From contig NZ_CP126115.1 of NCBI RefSeq assembly GCF_030123505.1, positions 2,432,001 through 2,496,000 of the forward strand: DNA of 64,000 bases, written 5' to 3'. The stretch's first letter is position 1; each line of letters begins with the position of its first letter. Origin of the DNA: Neobacillus sp. YX16. Lineage in GTDB: Bacteria > Bacillota > Bacilli > Bacillales > Cytobacillaceae. Below are positions 43,595 to 52,244 of this stretch, one piece after another. A program made the translations under genes and the position numbers. The notes below the pieces were generated by a model. It did not search any database and was not told the DNA's origin. It saw only the letters and a program-made list of their open reading frames with translations.

Positions 43595-44599
43595 ATGCTA
43601 GCAGCCATCAAAACAAGTAATGAAAGAGAGTTTGATGTTAGAGAAGAACCAATACCCACCCTCCAAAGTGGTGAGGTTCTTATAAAAGTAGATTATTGTG
43701 GTGTCTGTGGAAGTGATTTACATGCGTATACACATAGTAAAGGCTATGAATTTGTAAATATGCCTCTCATTCTCGGCCACGAATTTTCAGGAACCGTAAT
43801 AGAGACCTTCGAAAAAGATGATGAAACGTTAGTAGGTAAAAATGTCATTGTCGAGTCGATGCATTATTGTGGAGACTGTGAGAATTGTAAATCTGGACGA
43901 TATTCAATTTGTGAAAATAATAGGGTGATAGGTTTACATTTTAATGGTGGGATGGCCCAGTTTGTAAAAACAAAGTCAACATTTGTTAGGCCGATTCCTC
44001 CTAATCTGCCAAATAGTATTGCAGCATTAGCAGAACCAATGGCAATTGCTGTTCATGCTGTAAAGAAGGCCCCTGAAATCAGTAAAGACCATATCGTATT
44101 AGTTCAGGGACCAGGTATCATTGGATTTTTTGTAGGACTTTTATTAGTAAAAAAAGGCGCTAAAGTTATCCTATCTGGACTAAAACAAGATTATGAAAAA
44201 CGTTTATCAAAGGCTGAAAACTTCGGTATGACAACAAATATTGTAGACCAAGAGCAATTACATCAAAAGGTTGACTATTTGTTTGAATGCTCTGGATCTA
44301 GTAAAGCGGTTCAAGGGGGCTTTCGTCAACTGAAAAAGGGTGGAAAAGGAATCTTTGTAGCTTTATATGAGCAAACCGTGAATTTGTTTTTAACTGAACT
44401 CGTTCGAAATGAGTGGCCAATTATTACAAGCTACGGATGTGATCCAGTAGACTATGAGGCAGCCTTTGAGGCCTTAGCGGAAAACAAATCAGAACTAGAT
44501 TCGATTATTTCATACTATCCTTTATCCGAGGTTGATTTAGCTTTTCAAGCTAGTTTGAAAAAGGATCTTCTTAAATCTGTGCTTCACGTTCAAGGCTGA
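43595..44599 (+). CDS. Zinc-dependent alcohol dehydrogenase 1
   Basis: 334 residues, medium-chain dehydrogenase. The catalytic zinc site is CGVCGSD (about Cys39) and GHEF (His/Glu about 64-65). The structural zinc has four Cys in CGDCENCKSGRYSIC (about 93-107). The NAD loop is GPGIIG. It is of the sorbitol/2,3-butanediol/threonine dehydrogenase type that oxidises secondary alcohols next to oxygen. It is placed between the transporter and the nitroreductase-like gene. Confidence 0.9.
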   Translation: MLAAIKTSNEREFDVREEPIPTLQSGEVLIKVDYCGVCGSDLHAYTHSKGYEFVNMPLILGHEFSGTVIETFEKDDETLVGKNVIVESMHYCGDCENCKSGRYSICENNRVIGLHFNGGMAQFVKTKSTFVRPIPPNLPNSIAALAEPMAIAVHAVKKAPEISKDHIVLVQGPGIIGFFVGLLLVKKGAKVILSGLKQDYEKRLSKAENFGMTTNIVDQEQLHQKVDYLFECSGSSKAVQGGFRQLKKGGKGIFVALYEQTVNLFLTELVRNEWPIITSYGCDPVDYEAAFEALAENKSELDSIISYYPLSEVDLAFQASLKKDLLKSVLHVQG

Positions 44600-44616
44600 A
44601 AAGGAGGTAAAAACTA

Positions 44617-45372
44617 TTGACATTTAATCATAAATTACCAGACACTCTCAATCTATTACGAAGTCATACGTCCATTCGTAAATATAAAAAGGAACAAATT
44701 CCAATCGAAGTGTTAAAGGATATTTTAGGTTCTGCACAGCATGCGGCTTCATCCAATTTTGTTCAAGCCTATTCCGTTGTTCTGGTCAGTGATGAAGAGA
44801 AAAAAAGAAAAATTGGTGAGCTTTCTAGAAATCAACCACAGATCAATTCAGCACCTGTTTTACTACTGTTCTGTGTGGATATGAAACGCTTAGAAATAGC
44901 TTGTGCACAAAGAGATACAAGCATCCAACAACAGACAACAGAAAACTTCATCGTAGGTGTTGTGGATACTGCATTGTTTGCGCAAAACTTTGTTATCGCA
45001 GCAGAATCCCAAGGCTATGGGATTTGCTTTATCGGTGGAGTAAGAAATAACCCTGAAGAGATTGGTAAGATTGTCGATTTACCTGATAAAACATTTCCAC
45101 TGTTCGGAATGACTGTAGGTGTACCAGATGAGGAACAGCTTGTAAAACCAAGACTCCCAGTTGAAGCAATCCTACATGAAAATTCGTATGACATTGAAAA
45201 ATACGAGGAGCTCATACCTGAATATGATCAAACCATGTTGGACTACTATAAGCATCGTCTTACAAATAATAAGGAACAAGACTGGTCAGATACAATGAGT
45301 GCATTCTTATCCGATAAACGCAGACTACATATGAAATCCTACCTTAAGGATAAATGTTTTGACCTAGAATAA
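44617..45372 (+). CDS. NADPH-dependent nitroreductase-family flavoprotein (NfrA type)
   Basis: 251 residues. It starts at TTG 44617 with AAGGAGGTAA eight bases upstream. The FMN-binding N-terminus LRSHTSIRKYKKEQIP and the central VDTALFAQNFVIAAESQGYGICFIGGVRNN match NfrA/NfsA-type reductases, which use NADPH to reduce flavins, quinones, nitro groups or enones. In this operon it may reduce an unsaturated ketone or act as an accessory reductase. That role is a guess. Confidence 0.87.
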   Translation: MTFNHKLPDTLNLLRSHTSIRKYKKEQIPIEVLKDILGSAQHAASSNFVQAYSVVLVSDEEKKRKIGELSRNQPQINSAPVLLLFCVDMKRLEIACAQRDTSIQQQTTENFIVGVVDTALFAQNFVIAAESQGYGICFIGGVRNNPEEIGKIVDLPDKTFPLFGMTVGVPDEEQLVKPRLPVEAILHENSYDIEKYEELIPEYDQTMLDYYKHRLTNNKEQDWSDTMSAFLSDKRRLHMKSYLKDKCFDLE

Positions 45373-45387
45373 TGTGAGGAATGTGTG

Positions 45388-46167
45388 GTGATTGAAATGA
45401 GGAATAAGGTAGCTTTAGTTACTGGTGCTGGTGGAGGAATTGGTCGTGCCGTTGCATTACGCTTAGCTCGTGATGGCTTTCATGTGGCGGTTAATGACGT
45501 GAATAAAGATGCTATTAAAATAGTATCACAGGAAATAGATACTCTAGGTCAAAAAAGTGTAGCCATTCAAGCTGATATAAGTAATCGTGATCAAGTCTTT
45601 GCGATGGTAGACCAAGTAGTGAAAGATTTTGGTGGAATCGATGTAATGGTCGCTAACGCTGGAATCGTACAGGTGAAGCCGATACTCGAGATTTCAGAAT
45701 CGGATATGGAAAGGATTTTTCGTATTAATGTATTTGGAACACTGTATTGTATACAAGCTGCAGCAAAGCATATGATTCCTCAAAAAAGTGGCAAGATTAT
45801 CAATGCTAGTAGTACATCAGGAAAAAGGGGTGTTGAATTACTTGGCCACTATGCTGCCACAAAACATGGAGTGATTGGGTTAACTCAATCGGCTTCAAGG
45901 GAGCTTGCACCACATGGGATTACAGTAAATGCCTATTGTCCTGGAATTGTAGGAACGTCGATGTGGGAGGAAATAGACCTTAGGATGAGTGAATTATTAA
46001 ATGTTCCAATTGGTGAAACATTGAAGAAGAAAATAGAAGGTATTCCTTTAGGCAGATTGGAACAACCAGAGGATGTCGCAAACTGTGTCTCTTACCTGGC
46101 CTCAGAGGACTCAAACTATATGACAGGTCAAGCGATCGTCATTGATGGTGGAATGGTATTTTCATAA
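45388..46167 (+). CDS. SDR oxidoreductase 3 (diacetyl/acetoin reductase-like, NAD-type)
   Basis: About 259 residues. GTG 45388 has GAGGA seven bases upstream; ATG 45397 is the alternative. The glycine loop is TGAGGGIG. Strand 2 ends in AVNDVN, with Asp for NAD. NAGIVQ, ASSTSGKRG and YAATKHG give the active site. CPGIVGTSMWEEIDLRMSELLN is typical of acetoin/diacetyl reductases and meso-2,3-butanediol dehydrogenases. This supports diol/hydroxyketone/diketone chemistry in the pathway. Confidence 0.87.
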   Translation: MIEMRNKVALVTGAGGGIGRAVALRLARDGFHVAVNDVNKDAIKIVSQEIDTLGQKSVAIQADISNRDQVFAMVDQVVKDFGGIDVMVANAGIVQVKPILEISESDMERIFRINVFGTLYCIQAAAKHMIPQKSGKIINASSTSGKRGVELLGHYAATKHGVIGLTQSASRELAPHGITVNAYCPGIVGTSMWEEIDLRMSELLNVPIGETLKKKIEGIPLGRLEQPEDVANCVSYLASEDSNYMTGQAIVIDGGMVFS

Positions 46168-46207
46168 ATAGAGTAATAAATAATCGTATTAAAAGGAGGA
46201 ATATAGC

Positions 46208-47668
46208 ATGGAAAAAGTCAAAGAATTTACATTACTAGATTTTGAGGATGTTCGATTATTTGTAAATGGTGAATGGGTTACAGCCGCTTCAAATTCTTAT
46301 TTTACATTAACAAACCCTTCTACAGGTGAAGTTGTTACTAAAATTCCACGAGGGGGAAAAGTGGAAGCAAAAGATGCAATTGAAGCAGCAAGCCAAGCAT
46401 TCCAATCATGGTCAAAGCTTTCAGCTTATGAAAGAGCCGAATACTTATTAAAGCTTCGTGACTTAATGTTCGAGCATGAAGAAGAGCTTGCAGCGATTAT
46501 GAGTACGGAAATGGGTAAGGCATTTACTGAAGCACGTGGAGAAGTTAAATATGCAGCAAGCTTTTTAACTTGGTATGCAGAGGAAGCTCGCCGAATTTAT
46601 GGAGAAACAATCCCGGCATCTGTTCCAAATAAGAGATTAACAGTCATCAAGCAGCCAGTTGGCGTAATTGCTGCGATTACACCATGGAATTTCCCATTAG
46701 CGATGATGACAAGAAAGCTTGGTCCAGCATTAGCTGCAGGCTGTACAGGAGTAGTTAAACCAGCAAGTCAATCACCACTTTCTGCATTAGCGTTTGCAAA
46801 ACTTGTGGAAAAAGCAGGTATTCCAAATGGTGTTGTCAACATTGTAGCGGGCGCAACACGTGAAATTTCTGATGAAATATTTGAAAATCCGATTGTTAAA
46901 AAGATTTCCTTCACAGGATCGACAGAGGTTGGAAAAACACTTGTAGAAAAATCTGCTCCTCAATTAAAGAAACTGGCACTTGAGCTTGGTGGACACGCAC
47001 CATTTATCGTTTTTGAAGATGCTGATCTTGAGAAAGCAGCAGAAGGTGCATTAGCAAGTAAATTTAGAAATGCTGGTCAAACCTGTGTTTGTGCAAATCG
47101 AATTTATGTTCACGAAAATGTTCGTGAGGAATTTACAAATATCTTAGTTGATAAAGTGAAGAGCTTAAAAGTTGGAAACAGCATTGACGAAACTACTCAA
47201 ATTGGTCCTTTAGTTAATAAAGAAGGCGTGAAAAAGGTTGAAGAACACGTAAGTGATGCAGTGGCAAAAGGAGCCGTTGTTTTACATGGAGGTAAGGCGC
47301 TTGGAGAAGAGGGCTGCTTCTATGAGCCTACAGTATTAGGAAATGTGACAAAAGATATGCTAATCATGAATGAAGAAACTTTTGGACCTGTTGCTCCGAT
47401 TACAACCTTCCATTCAGAGGAGGAAGTAATCAAGGAAGCGAATGATACGATTTATGGTTTAGCTGCTTACTTATACACATCAAATATCTCACGTGCAGTT
47501 AGAGTTTCAGAGTCATTAAACTTTGGTGTCATTGGATTAAATGATGGTCTGCCGGGTACTGCACAAGCTCCATTCGGTGGTATGAATCAAAGTGGCTATG
47601 GTCGTGAAGGTGGACACCAAGGAATTAGAGACTATTTAGAGGAGAAATTTATTTCTCTAAGCTTATAA
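46208..47668 (+). CDS. Aldehyde dehydrogenase (semialdehyde dehydrogenase-like)
   Basis: 486 residues. ITPWNFPLAMMTRKLGPALAAGC binds the cofactor. The general base Glu is in LELGGHAPF (about 260) and the catalytic Cys in NAGQTCVCANR (about 294), with a second Cys two residues on. The sequence is closest in style to GabD succinate-semialdehyde dehydrogenases, which act on aldehydes carrying a carboxylate. AAGGAGGAA precedes the ATG. It fits oxidation of a cleavage-product aldehyde to an acid. Confidence 0.92.
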   Translation: MEKVKEFTLLDFEDVRLFVNGEWVTAASNSYFTLTNPSTGEVVTKIPRGGKVEAKDAIEAASQAFQSWSKLSAYERAEYLLKLRDLMFEHEEELAAIMSTEMGKAFTEARGEVKYAASFLTWYAEEARRIYGETIPASVPNKRLTVIKQPVGVIAAITPWNFPLAMMTRKLGPALAAGCTGVVKPASQSPLSALAFAKLVEKAGIPNGVVNIVAGATREISDEIFENPIVKKISFTGSTEVGKTLVEKSAPQLKKLALELGGHAPFIVFEDADLEKAAEGALASKFRNAGQTCVCANRIYVHENVREEFTNILVDKVKSLKVGNSIDETTQIGPLVNKEGVKKVEEHVSDAVAKGAVVLHGGKALGEEGCFYEPTVLGNVTKDMLIMNEETFGPVAPITTFHSEEEVIKEANDTIYGLAAYLYTSNISRAVRVSESLNFGVIGLNDGLPGTAQAPFGGMNQSGYGREGGHQGIRDYLEEKFISLSL

Positions 47669-47794
47669 AAATTTATTGAAAGATTTATAGATTACGATTA
47701 ATTTTGATGGAGAATTCAGCTCCGAACTTAGCCCATCTATATAAGTGGATTGACTTTAGCTAGGAGCTTGAATTTTCTTGTAGGGGGTATTGGT

Positions 47795-48829
47795 TTGAAG
47801 GCATTGATGAAGACCAAATCTGGATTCGGTAACCTAGAGTTACTAGATATTCCTGAGCCAATTTGTGATGAAACAGGAATCAAAATAAAAGTGCATTACA
47901 CGGGTATTTGTGGAACAGATATGCACATTTATCATGATAGCTATGAAAATTACCCTCCTGTTGTCATTGGACATGAATTTTCAGGAGAGGTCGTTGAATC
48001 AGGCAAGAATGTGAAACATATTCACCCAGGGGACAGAGTGATGGTCTTACCGTCTGTTGCATGGACGTGCAAAAAATGTACGTATTGTAAGCAGGGAATG
48101 TATATGTTCTGTAAAGAACGCAGGAGCATTGGAAGTGGAGTACATGGCAGCTTTACAGAATATGTAATTGTAAACGAGGAGATGGTTTACAAAATTCCCC
48201 CAACTCTTTCCATGCAGGAAGCTGCCCTTGCAGAGCCACTTGCATGCGCAGTTCAAGCAGTAGAAGAACTTACTGAATTCCACGCAGGGGAATGGGTACT
48301 ATTATCTGGTCCTGGTCCGATTGGGTTACTCTGTCTAAGCCTATTAGTTGCAAAGGGATGTAATGTCATTGTTACGGGAACAAGCCAGGATGTAAAAAGA
48401 CTGAAGATCGCAACAGAGTTAGGTGCAAAGGTTGTAGTTGACGTATTCACAGAGAATTTAGAAGAGGTTATTAGGGAAAAAACAGATTGCCAGGGAGTAG
48501 ATGCTGCTATTGAATGCTCAGGTGCACCATCTGCAGTTAATACATGTTTAATATCATTAAAAAAACTAGGTAAATATATCCAAGTAGGGATTATTGGCAG
48601 TGAAGTTGAGATGGATATAGACTCCATTTTATATAAACAAATTAAATTCTTCGGATCCTATGCACATTCAATGAAGACATGGGATAAGGTTCAGCGAATA
48701 TTAACAACAAATAGTCTAAATCTAAGACCCATCATTACACACGTAGTCCCACTAAGTGAATGGAACAGGGCATTTGAAATGTTTAACTCAAAGGAAACTG
48801 GAAAGATCCTCATGTATTATGATTATTAG
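47795..48829 (+). CDS. Zinc-dependent alcohol dehydrogenase 2 (2,3-butanediol/sorbitol type)
   Basis: 344 residues from TTG 47795, with AGGGGGT upstream; an in-frame start 45 bases earlier is unsupported. Catalytic zinc: CGTDMH and GHEFSGE. Structural zinc: CKKCTYCKQGMYMFC. NAD loop: GPGPIG. It is a second member of the same class as the product at 43595, but clearly divergent from it. A 126-base gap before it shows no terminator, so it is probably still in operon 4. Confidence 0.9.
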   Translation: MKALMKTKSGFGNLELLDIPEPICDETGIKIKVHYTGICGTDMHIYHDSYENYPPVVIGHEFSGEVVESGKNVKHIHPGDRVMVLPSVAWTCKKCTYCKQGMYMFCKERRSIGSGVHGSFTEYVIVNEEMVYKIPPTLSMQEAALAEPLACAVQAVEELTEFHAGEWVLLSGPGPIGLLCLSLLVAKGCNVIVTGTSQDVKRLKIATELGAKVVVDVFTENLEEVIREKTDCQGVDAAIECSGAPSAVNTCLISLKKLGKYIQVGIIGSEVEMDIDSILYKQIKFFGSYAHSMKTWDKVQRILTTNSLNLRPIITHVVPLSEWNRAFEMFNSKETGKILMYYDY

Positions 48830-48882
48830 AACCGAAGTATGTATCGTAAAACTATTCTCTATCAAAAAAGGTGGTTTTGCTA

Positions 48883-49872
48883 ATGGAAACTAGTTATGCA
48901 AATGTAATAACAGATATCGGGAAAGAAAAGCTTCAGGATATGCTCTATCAATTGATGCTTATCCGAACATTCGAGGAAGCTGTTGAGCGACTTTTTATGC
49001 AAGGGAAAATTCATGGAACAATGCATTTATGTATTGGTCAGGAGCCAACGGCAGTTGGAGCCATTACAACATTAACAAATGAAGATAAAATTACGAGTAC
49101 ACATCGTGGACACGGCCACTGTATTGCAAAAGGTACGGATGTTCCCAAAATGATGGCAGAGCTGCTTGGGAAAGCGACTGGACATTGTAAAGGAAAAGGC
49201 GGCTCCATGCATATTGCGGACCTAGACAAAGGAAACTTAGGGGCAAATGGAATTGTTGCGGGTGGTTTACCTATCGCGTGTGGTGCTGCACTGACCTCTG
49301 TCAAAAAGAATTTAGGATATGTTGTCGTGAGCTTCTTCGGAGATGGTGCAACAAATGAAGGAAGCTTCCATGAAGCCTTAAACATTGCATCTATTTGGAA
49401 ACTGCCAGTTATCTTTTTCTGTGAAAACAATCATTATGGAATGTCGGGTAACATTAAGCAAATGACAAATATTGAAAATCTTGCAGATCGAGCAGTAGCG
49501 TACGGGATTCCGGGTGAAGTGGTAGATGGAACGGATGTGCTGAAGGTATATGAGGTAACAAAAAAGGCAGTTGAACGTGCGAAAAGAGGAGAAGGGCCAA
49601 CTCTCATTGAAGCGAAGACATATAGATGGAGAGGGCATTCTAAGAGTGATGCAAGAAAATATAGAACCCGTGAAGAGGAACAGGATTGGATCCAAAATAA
49701 AGATGGTATCAAAAAATTCAAAGAAAAATTATTGAATGCGCATGTCCTAACAGAAGCTGAAATTGAAGAACTTGAAGCGCAAGTAAAAAAAGAAGTGGAA
49801 GAGGCAGTAGCATTTGCGGAAAATAGCCCAGAACCATCACTTGATACTCTTGAGGAAGATGTATTTGCATAA
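48883..49872 (+). CDS. acoA: Acetoin-dehydrogenase-type E1 alpha subunit
   Basis: 329 residues from ATG 48883, with AAAGGTGG upstream. The ThDP motif runs from GDGATNEGSFHEALN to ENNHYG (about 152-185). DKITSTHRGHGHCIAKG and GKATGHCKGKGGSMHIAD are characteristic of AcoA and PdhA-like E1 alpha subunits. With the next three genes it makes a complete 2-oxo/acyloin dehydrogenase complex that transfers an acyl group to CoA. Acetoin is the classical substrate; another acyloin is possible. Confidence 0.9.
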   Translation: METSYANVITDIGKEKLQDMLYQLMLIRTFEEAVERLFMQGKIHGTMHLCIGQEPTAVGAITTLTNEDKITSTHRGHGHCIAKGTDVPKMMAELLGKATGHCKGKGGSMHIADLDKGNLGANGIVAGGLPIACGAALTSVKKNLGYVVVSFFGDGATNEGSFHEALNIASIWKLPVIFFCENNHYGMSGNIKQMTNIENLADRAVAYGIPGEVVDGTDVLKVYEVTKKAVERAKRGEGPTLIEAKTYRWRGHSKSDARKYRTREEEQDWIQNKDGIKKFKEKLLNAHVLTEAEIEELEAQVKKEVEEAVAFAENSPEPSLDTLEEDVFA

Positions 49873-49932
49873 AGCTAAGGCTATCAATCTTTTATTCTCT
49901 GATATAAACCGTGAAAATAGGGAGGCGTAATC

Positions 49933-50922
49933 ATGCGTAAAATCACTTATGCAGAAGCTATTAGAGAAGCCATGACACAAGAAATAAAAGCAAATGAAGA
50001 TGTGTATATTTTAGGCGAAGATATTGGGATTTACGGTGGAGCATTTGGTCTAACAAATGGTATGGAGGAGGAACTAGGCCGTGAGAACGTAATGAGTACA
50101 CCAATCTCTGAAAGTGCTATAAGTGGTGTAGCGGTAGGCTCTGCATTAACCGGGATGAGACCTATACTTGAATTGCAGTTTTCTGATTTTATCACCATTG
50201 CAATGGATAATATCGTGAATCAAGCTGCTAAATTGCGATATATGAATGGTGGAAAAGGAAGTATTCCAATTGTTGTTCGAACTCCTGGAGGATCTGGTGC
50301 TGGATTTGCTGCGCAGCATTCCCAAAGCCTTGAAGCCTGGACAGCCCATATTCCAGGACTGAAGGTTGTTCAACCATCCACACCATATGATGCAAAAGGC
50401 TTGTTTAAGGCTGCACTGGACGATAACAATCCTGTTATATTTTATGAGCATAAGCTTCTATATGGATTAAAGGGTGAAGTTCCTGAGGAAACTTATTCAA
50501 TCCCATTAGGAAAAGCAGATGTAAAACGTGAGGGAACAGATGTAACCGTTGTTGCTACATCAATTATGGTTCACCGAGCATTACAGGCTGCAGAGGAGCT
50601 TGAAAAGCAAGGAATTAGTGTGGAAGTAATTGATCCACGTACATTAGTACCTTTGGACATCGATACAATTGTAGAATCGGTTAAGAAAACGAGTCGTGCT
50701 GTGGTTGTGTATGAGGCCGTTCAAAGAGGCGGATATGGTGCAGAAATTGCTAGCTTAATTAATGAAAGTGAAGCATTTGATTATTTAGATGCTCCTGTCG
50801 TTCGATTAGGTGGAAAGGCTGTTCCAATGCCTTATAATATGAATCTTGAAAAGCAAGCAGTCCCCCAGGTGGAGGATATTATTATAGCGGTTAAGTCAAC
50901 AATAGCACCCGTGACGATATAG
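49933..50922 (+). CDS. acoB: Acetoin-dehydrogenase-type E1 beta subunit
   Basis: 329 residues. [37 protein letters not shown] is the usual N-terminus; Glu in GEDIG contacts Th[33 protein letters not shown] is the central signature. DPRTLVPLD and [17 protein letters not shown] belong to the transketolase C-terminal domain. GGGAGGCG precedes the ATG. It pairs with the alpha subunit to form the E1 heterotetramer. Confidence 0.92.
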   Translation: MRKITYAEAIREAMTQEIKANEDVYILGEDIGIYGGAFGLTNGMEEELGRENVMSTPISESAISGVAVGSALTGMRPILELQFSDFITIAMDNIVNQAAKLRYMNGGKGSIPIVVRTPGGSGAGFAAQHSQSLEAWTAHIPGLKVVQPSTPYDAKGLFKAALDDNNPVIFYEHKLLYGLKGEVPEETYSIPLGKADVKREGTDVTVVATSIMVHRALQAAEELEKQGISVEVIDPRTLVPLDIDTIVESVKKTSRAVVVYEAVQRGGYGAEIASLINESEAFDYLDAPVVRLGGKAVPMPYNMNLEKQAVPQVEDIIIAVKSTIAPVTI

Positions 50923-50933
50923 GAGGTGATCGT

Positions 50934-52235
50934 ATGGCAGTAGAACTTCAAATGCCAAAGCTTGGCGCAACAATGGAAAAGGGCACCATTATTGAATGGT
51001 TAAAGGAAGAAGGAGACCAGGTTACGGTTGGTGAACCCATTCTCGAAATCATGACAGATAAAATTAATATAGAGGTAGAAGCACCGAGTCAGGGTGTTCT
51101 ACTAAAAAAATTATATGAAGTTGATTCTGAAGTCCCAGTATTAGAAACGATTGCTTATATAGGTGAAACAGGCGAGGAAATTGTAGAAAAGACATCAAAT
51201 AGAAACGTTCAGTCTGAAGTGGTAAAGGAAGATAACAATACACAAGCTCAGCAAGCATTGAATACCACAGTTTCAACTAAAACGTTGACTGGAAAAATTC
51301 GCCGAACTCCAGCAGCTCTCAAATTAGCAAAAGCACATGGTATCGATTTACATCTGGTACATGGGACCGGTCCAAATAACCGAATCCAAGTTAGAGACGT
51401 CGAATTATTCCTCGAGGGTCAGAAGGCGAAAATTACTCCTCTAGCTAAAAAGATTGCGAGTGTCCAACAAATTGATATTAATACACTTCAACCTTCTTCT
51501 ACTAAAATAGTAAAGGAAGATGTAACTAAAGAATTGACGCGTAACAAATCTAATTCGGTCAGCTATAATGGGATAAGAAAAGTTGTCGGAGAACGCATGG
51601 CACAAAGCTCGGCTACAGTTCCACATGTGACTCTACATACAACCATTGATATGACAAAGGCGATCGAACTAAGAAAGATGCTGCTTGAAAAAATCCTAAG
51701 CAGAACAGGCTTCCGACTTTCCTATACAGAGATATTAATTAAGAGTGTCGCTCACGCCTTAATGAGCCATCCAATGGTCAATGCTTCTCTAAATGGGAAG
51801 AAAATTGATCTTCATTCGGATATTAATATCGGGATAGCCGTGGCCATTCCAAATGGACTCGTTGTTCCTGTTATTCGTAATGCAGACCAAAAGGGTCTAC
51901 TAGAACTAACTGTCGAAAGTAAAAAGCTAGCGAAAAATGCTAGAGAAAATAGACTTACAACTGATGACTTTTCTGGAGGGACTTTTACAATAAGTAACTT
52001 AGGCATGTATGCAGTCGATTCGTTTACACCAATTATTAACCAACCTGAGTCTGCTATATTAGGAGTGGGTCGAATCCAGGAGCAGGTGGTTAGTGTGGAT
52101 GGAGCAATTGTGTCTAGACCTCAAATGGCATTAAGCCTCTCATTTGATCATCGTGTGATTGATGGTGCACCTGCAGCACATTTCTTAACCGATTTAAAAG
52201 AAATACTTGAAAATCCTTATGAATTGATGGTTTGA
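50934..52235 (+). CDS. acoC: E2 dihydrolipoamide acyltransferase
   Basis: 433 residues. One lipoyl domain (about 1-76) carries Lys in EIMTDKINIEVEAP. A peripheral subunit-binding domain follows at about 121-157 (RRTPAALKLAKAHGIDLHLVHGTGPNNRI). A linker leads to the catalytic acetyltransferase domain (about 200-433), with SFDHRVIDGAPAAHFL containing the active His and Asp. TAGGAGGTGATC precedes the ATG. It receives the acyl unit from E1 and passes it to CoA. Confidence 0.92.
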   Translation: MAVELQMPKLGATMEKGTIIEWLKEEGDQVTVGEPILEIMTDKINIEVEAPSQGVLLKKLYEVDSEVPVLETIAYIGETGEEIVEKTSNRNVQSEVVKEDNNTQAQQALNTTVSTKTLTGKIRRTPAALKLAKAHGIDLHLVHGTGPNNRIQVRDVELFLEGQKAKITPLAKKIASVQQIDINTLQPSSTKIVKEDVTKELTRNKSNSVSYNGIRKVVGERMAQSSATVPHVTLHTTIDMTKAIELRKMLLEKILSRTGFRLSYTEILIKSVAHALMSHPMVNASLNGKKIDLHSDINIGIAVAIPNGLVVPVIRNADQKGLLELTVESKKLAKNARENRLTTDDFSGGTFTISNLGMYAVDSFTPIINQPESAILGVGRIQEQVVSVDGAIVSRPQMALSLSFDHRVIDGAPAAHFLTDLKEILENPYELMV

Positions 52236-52244
52236 GGTGTCTAT

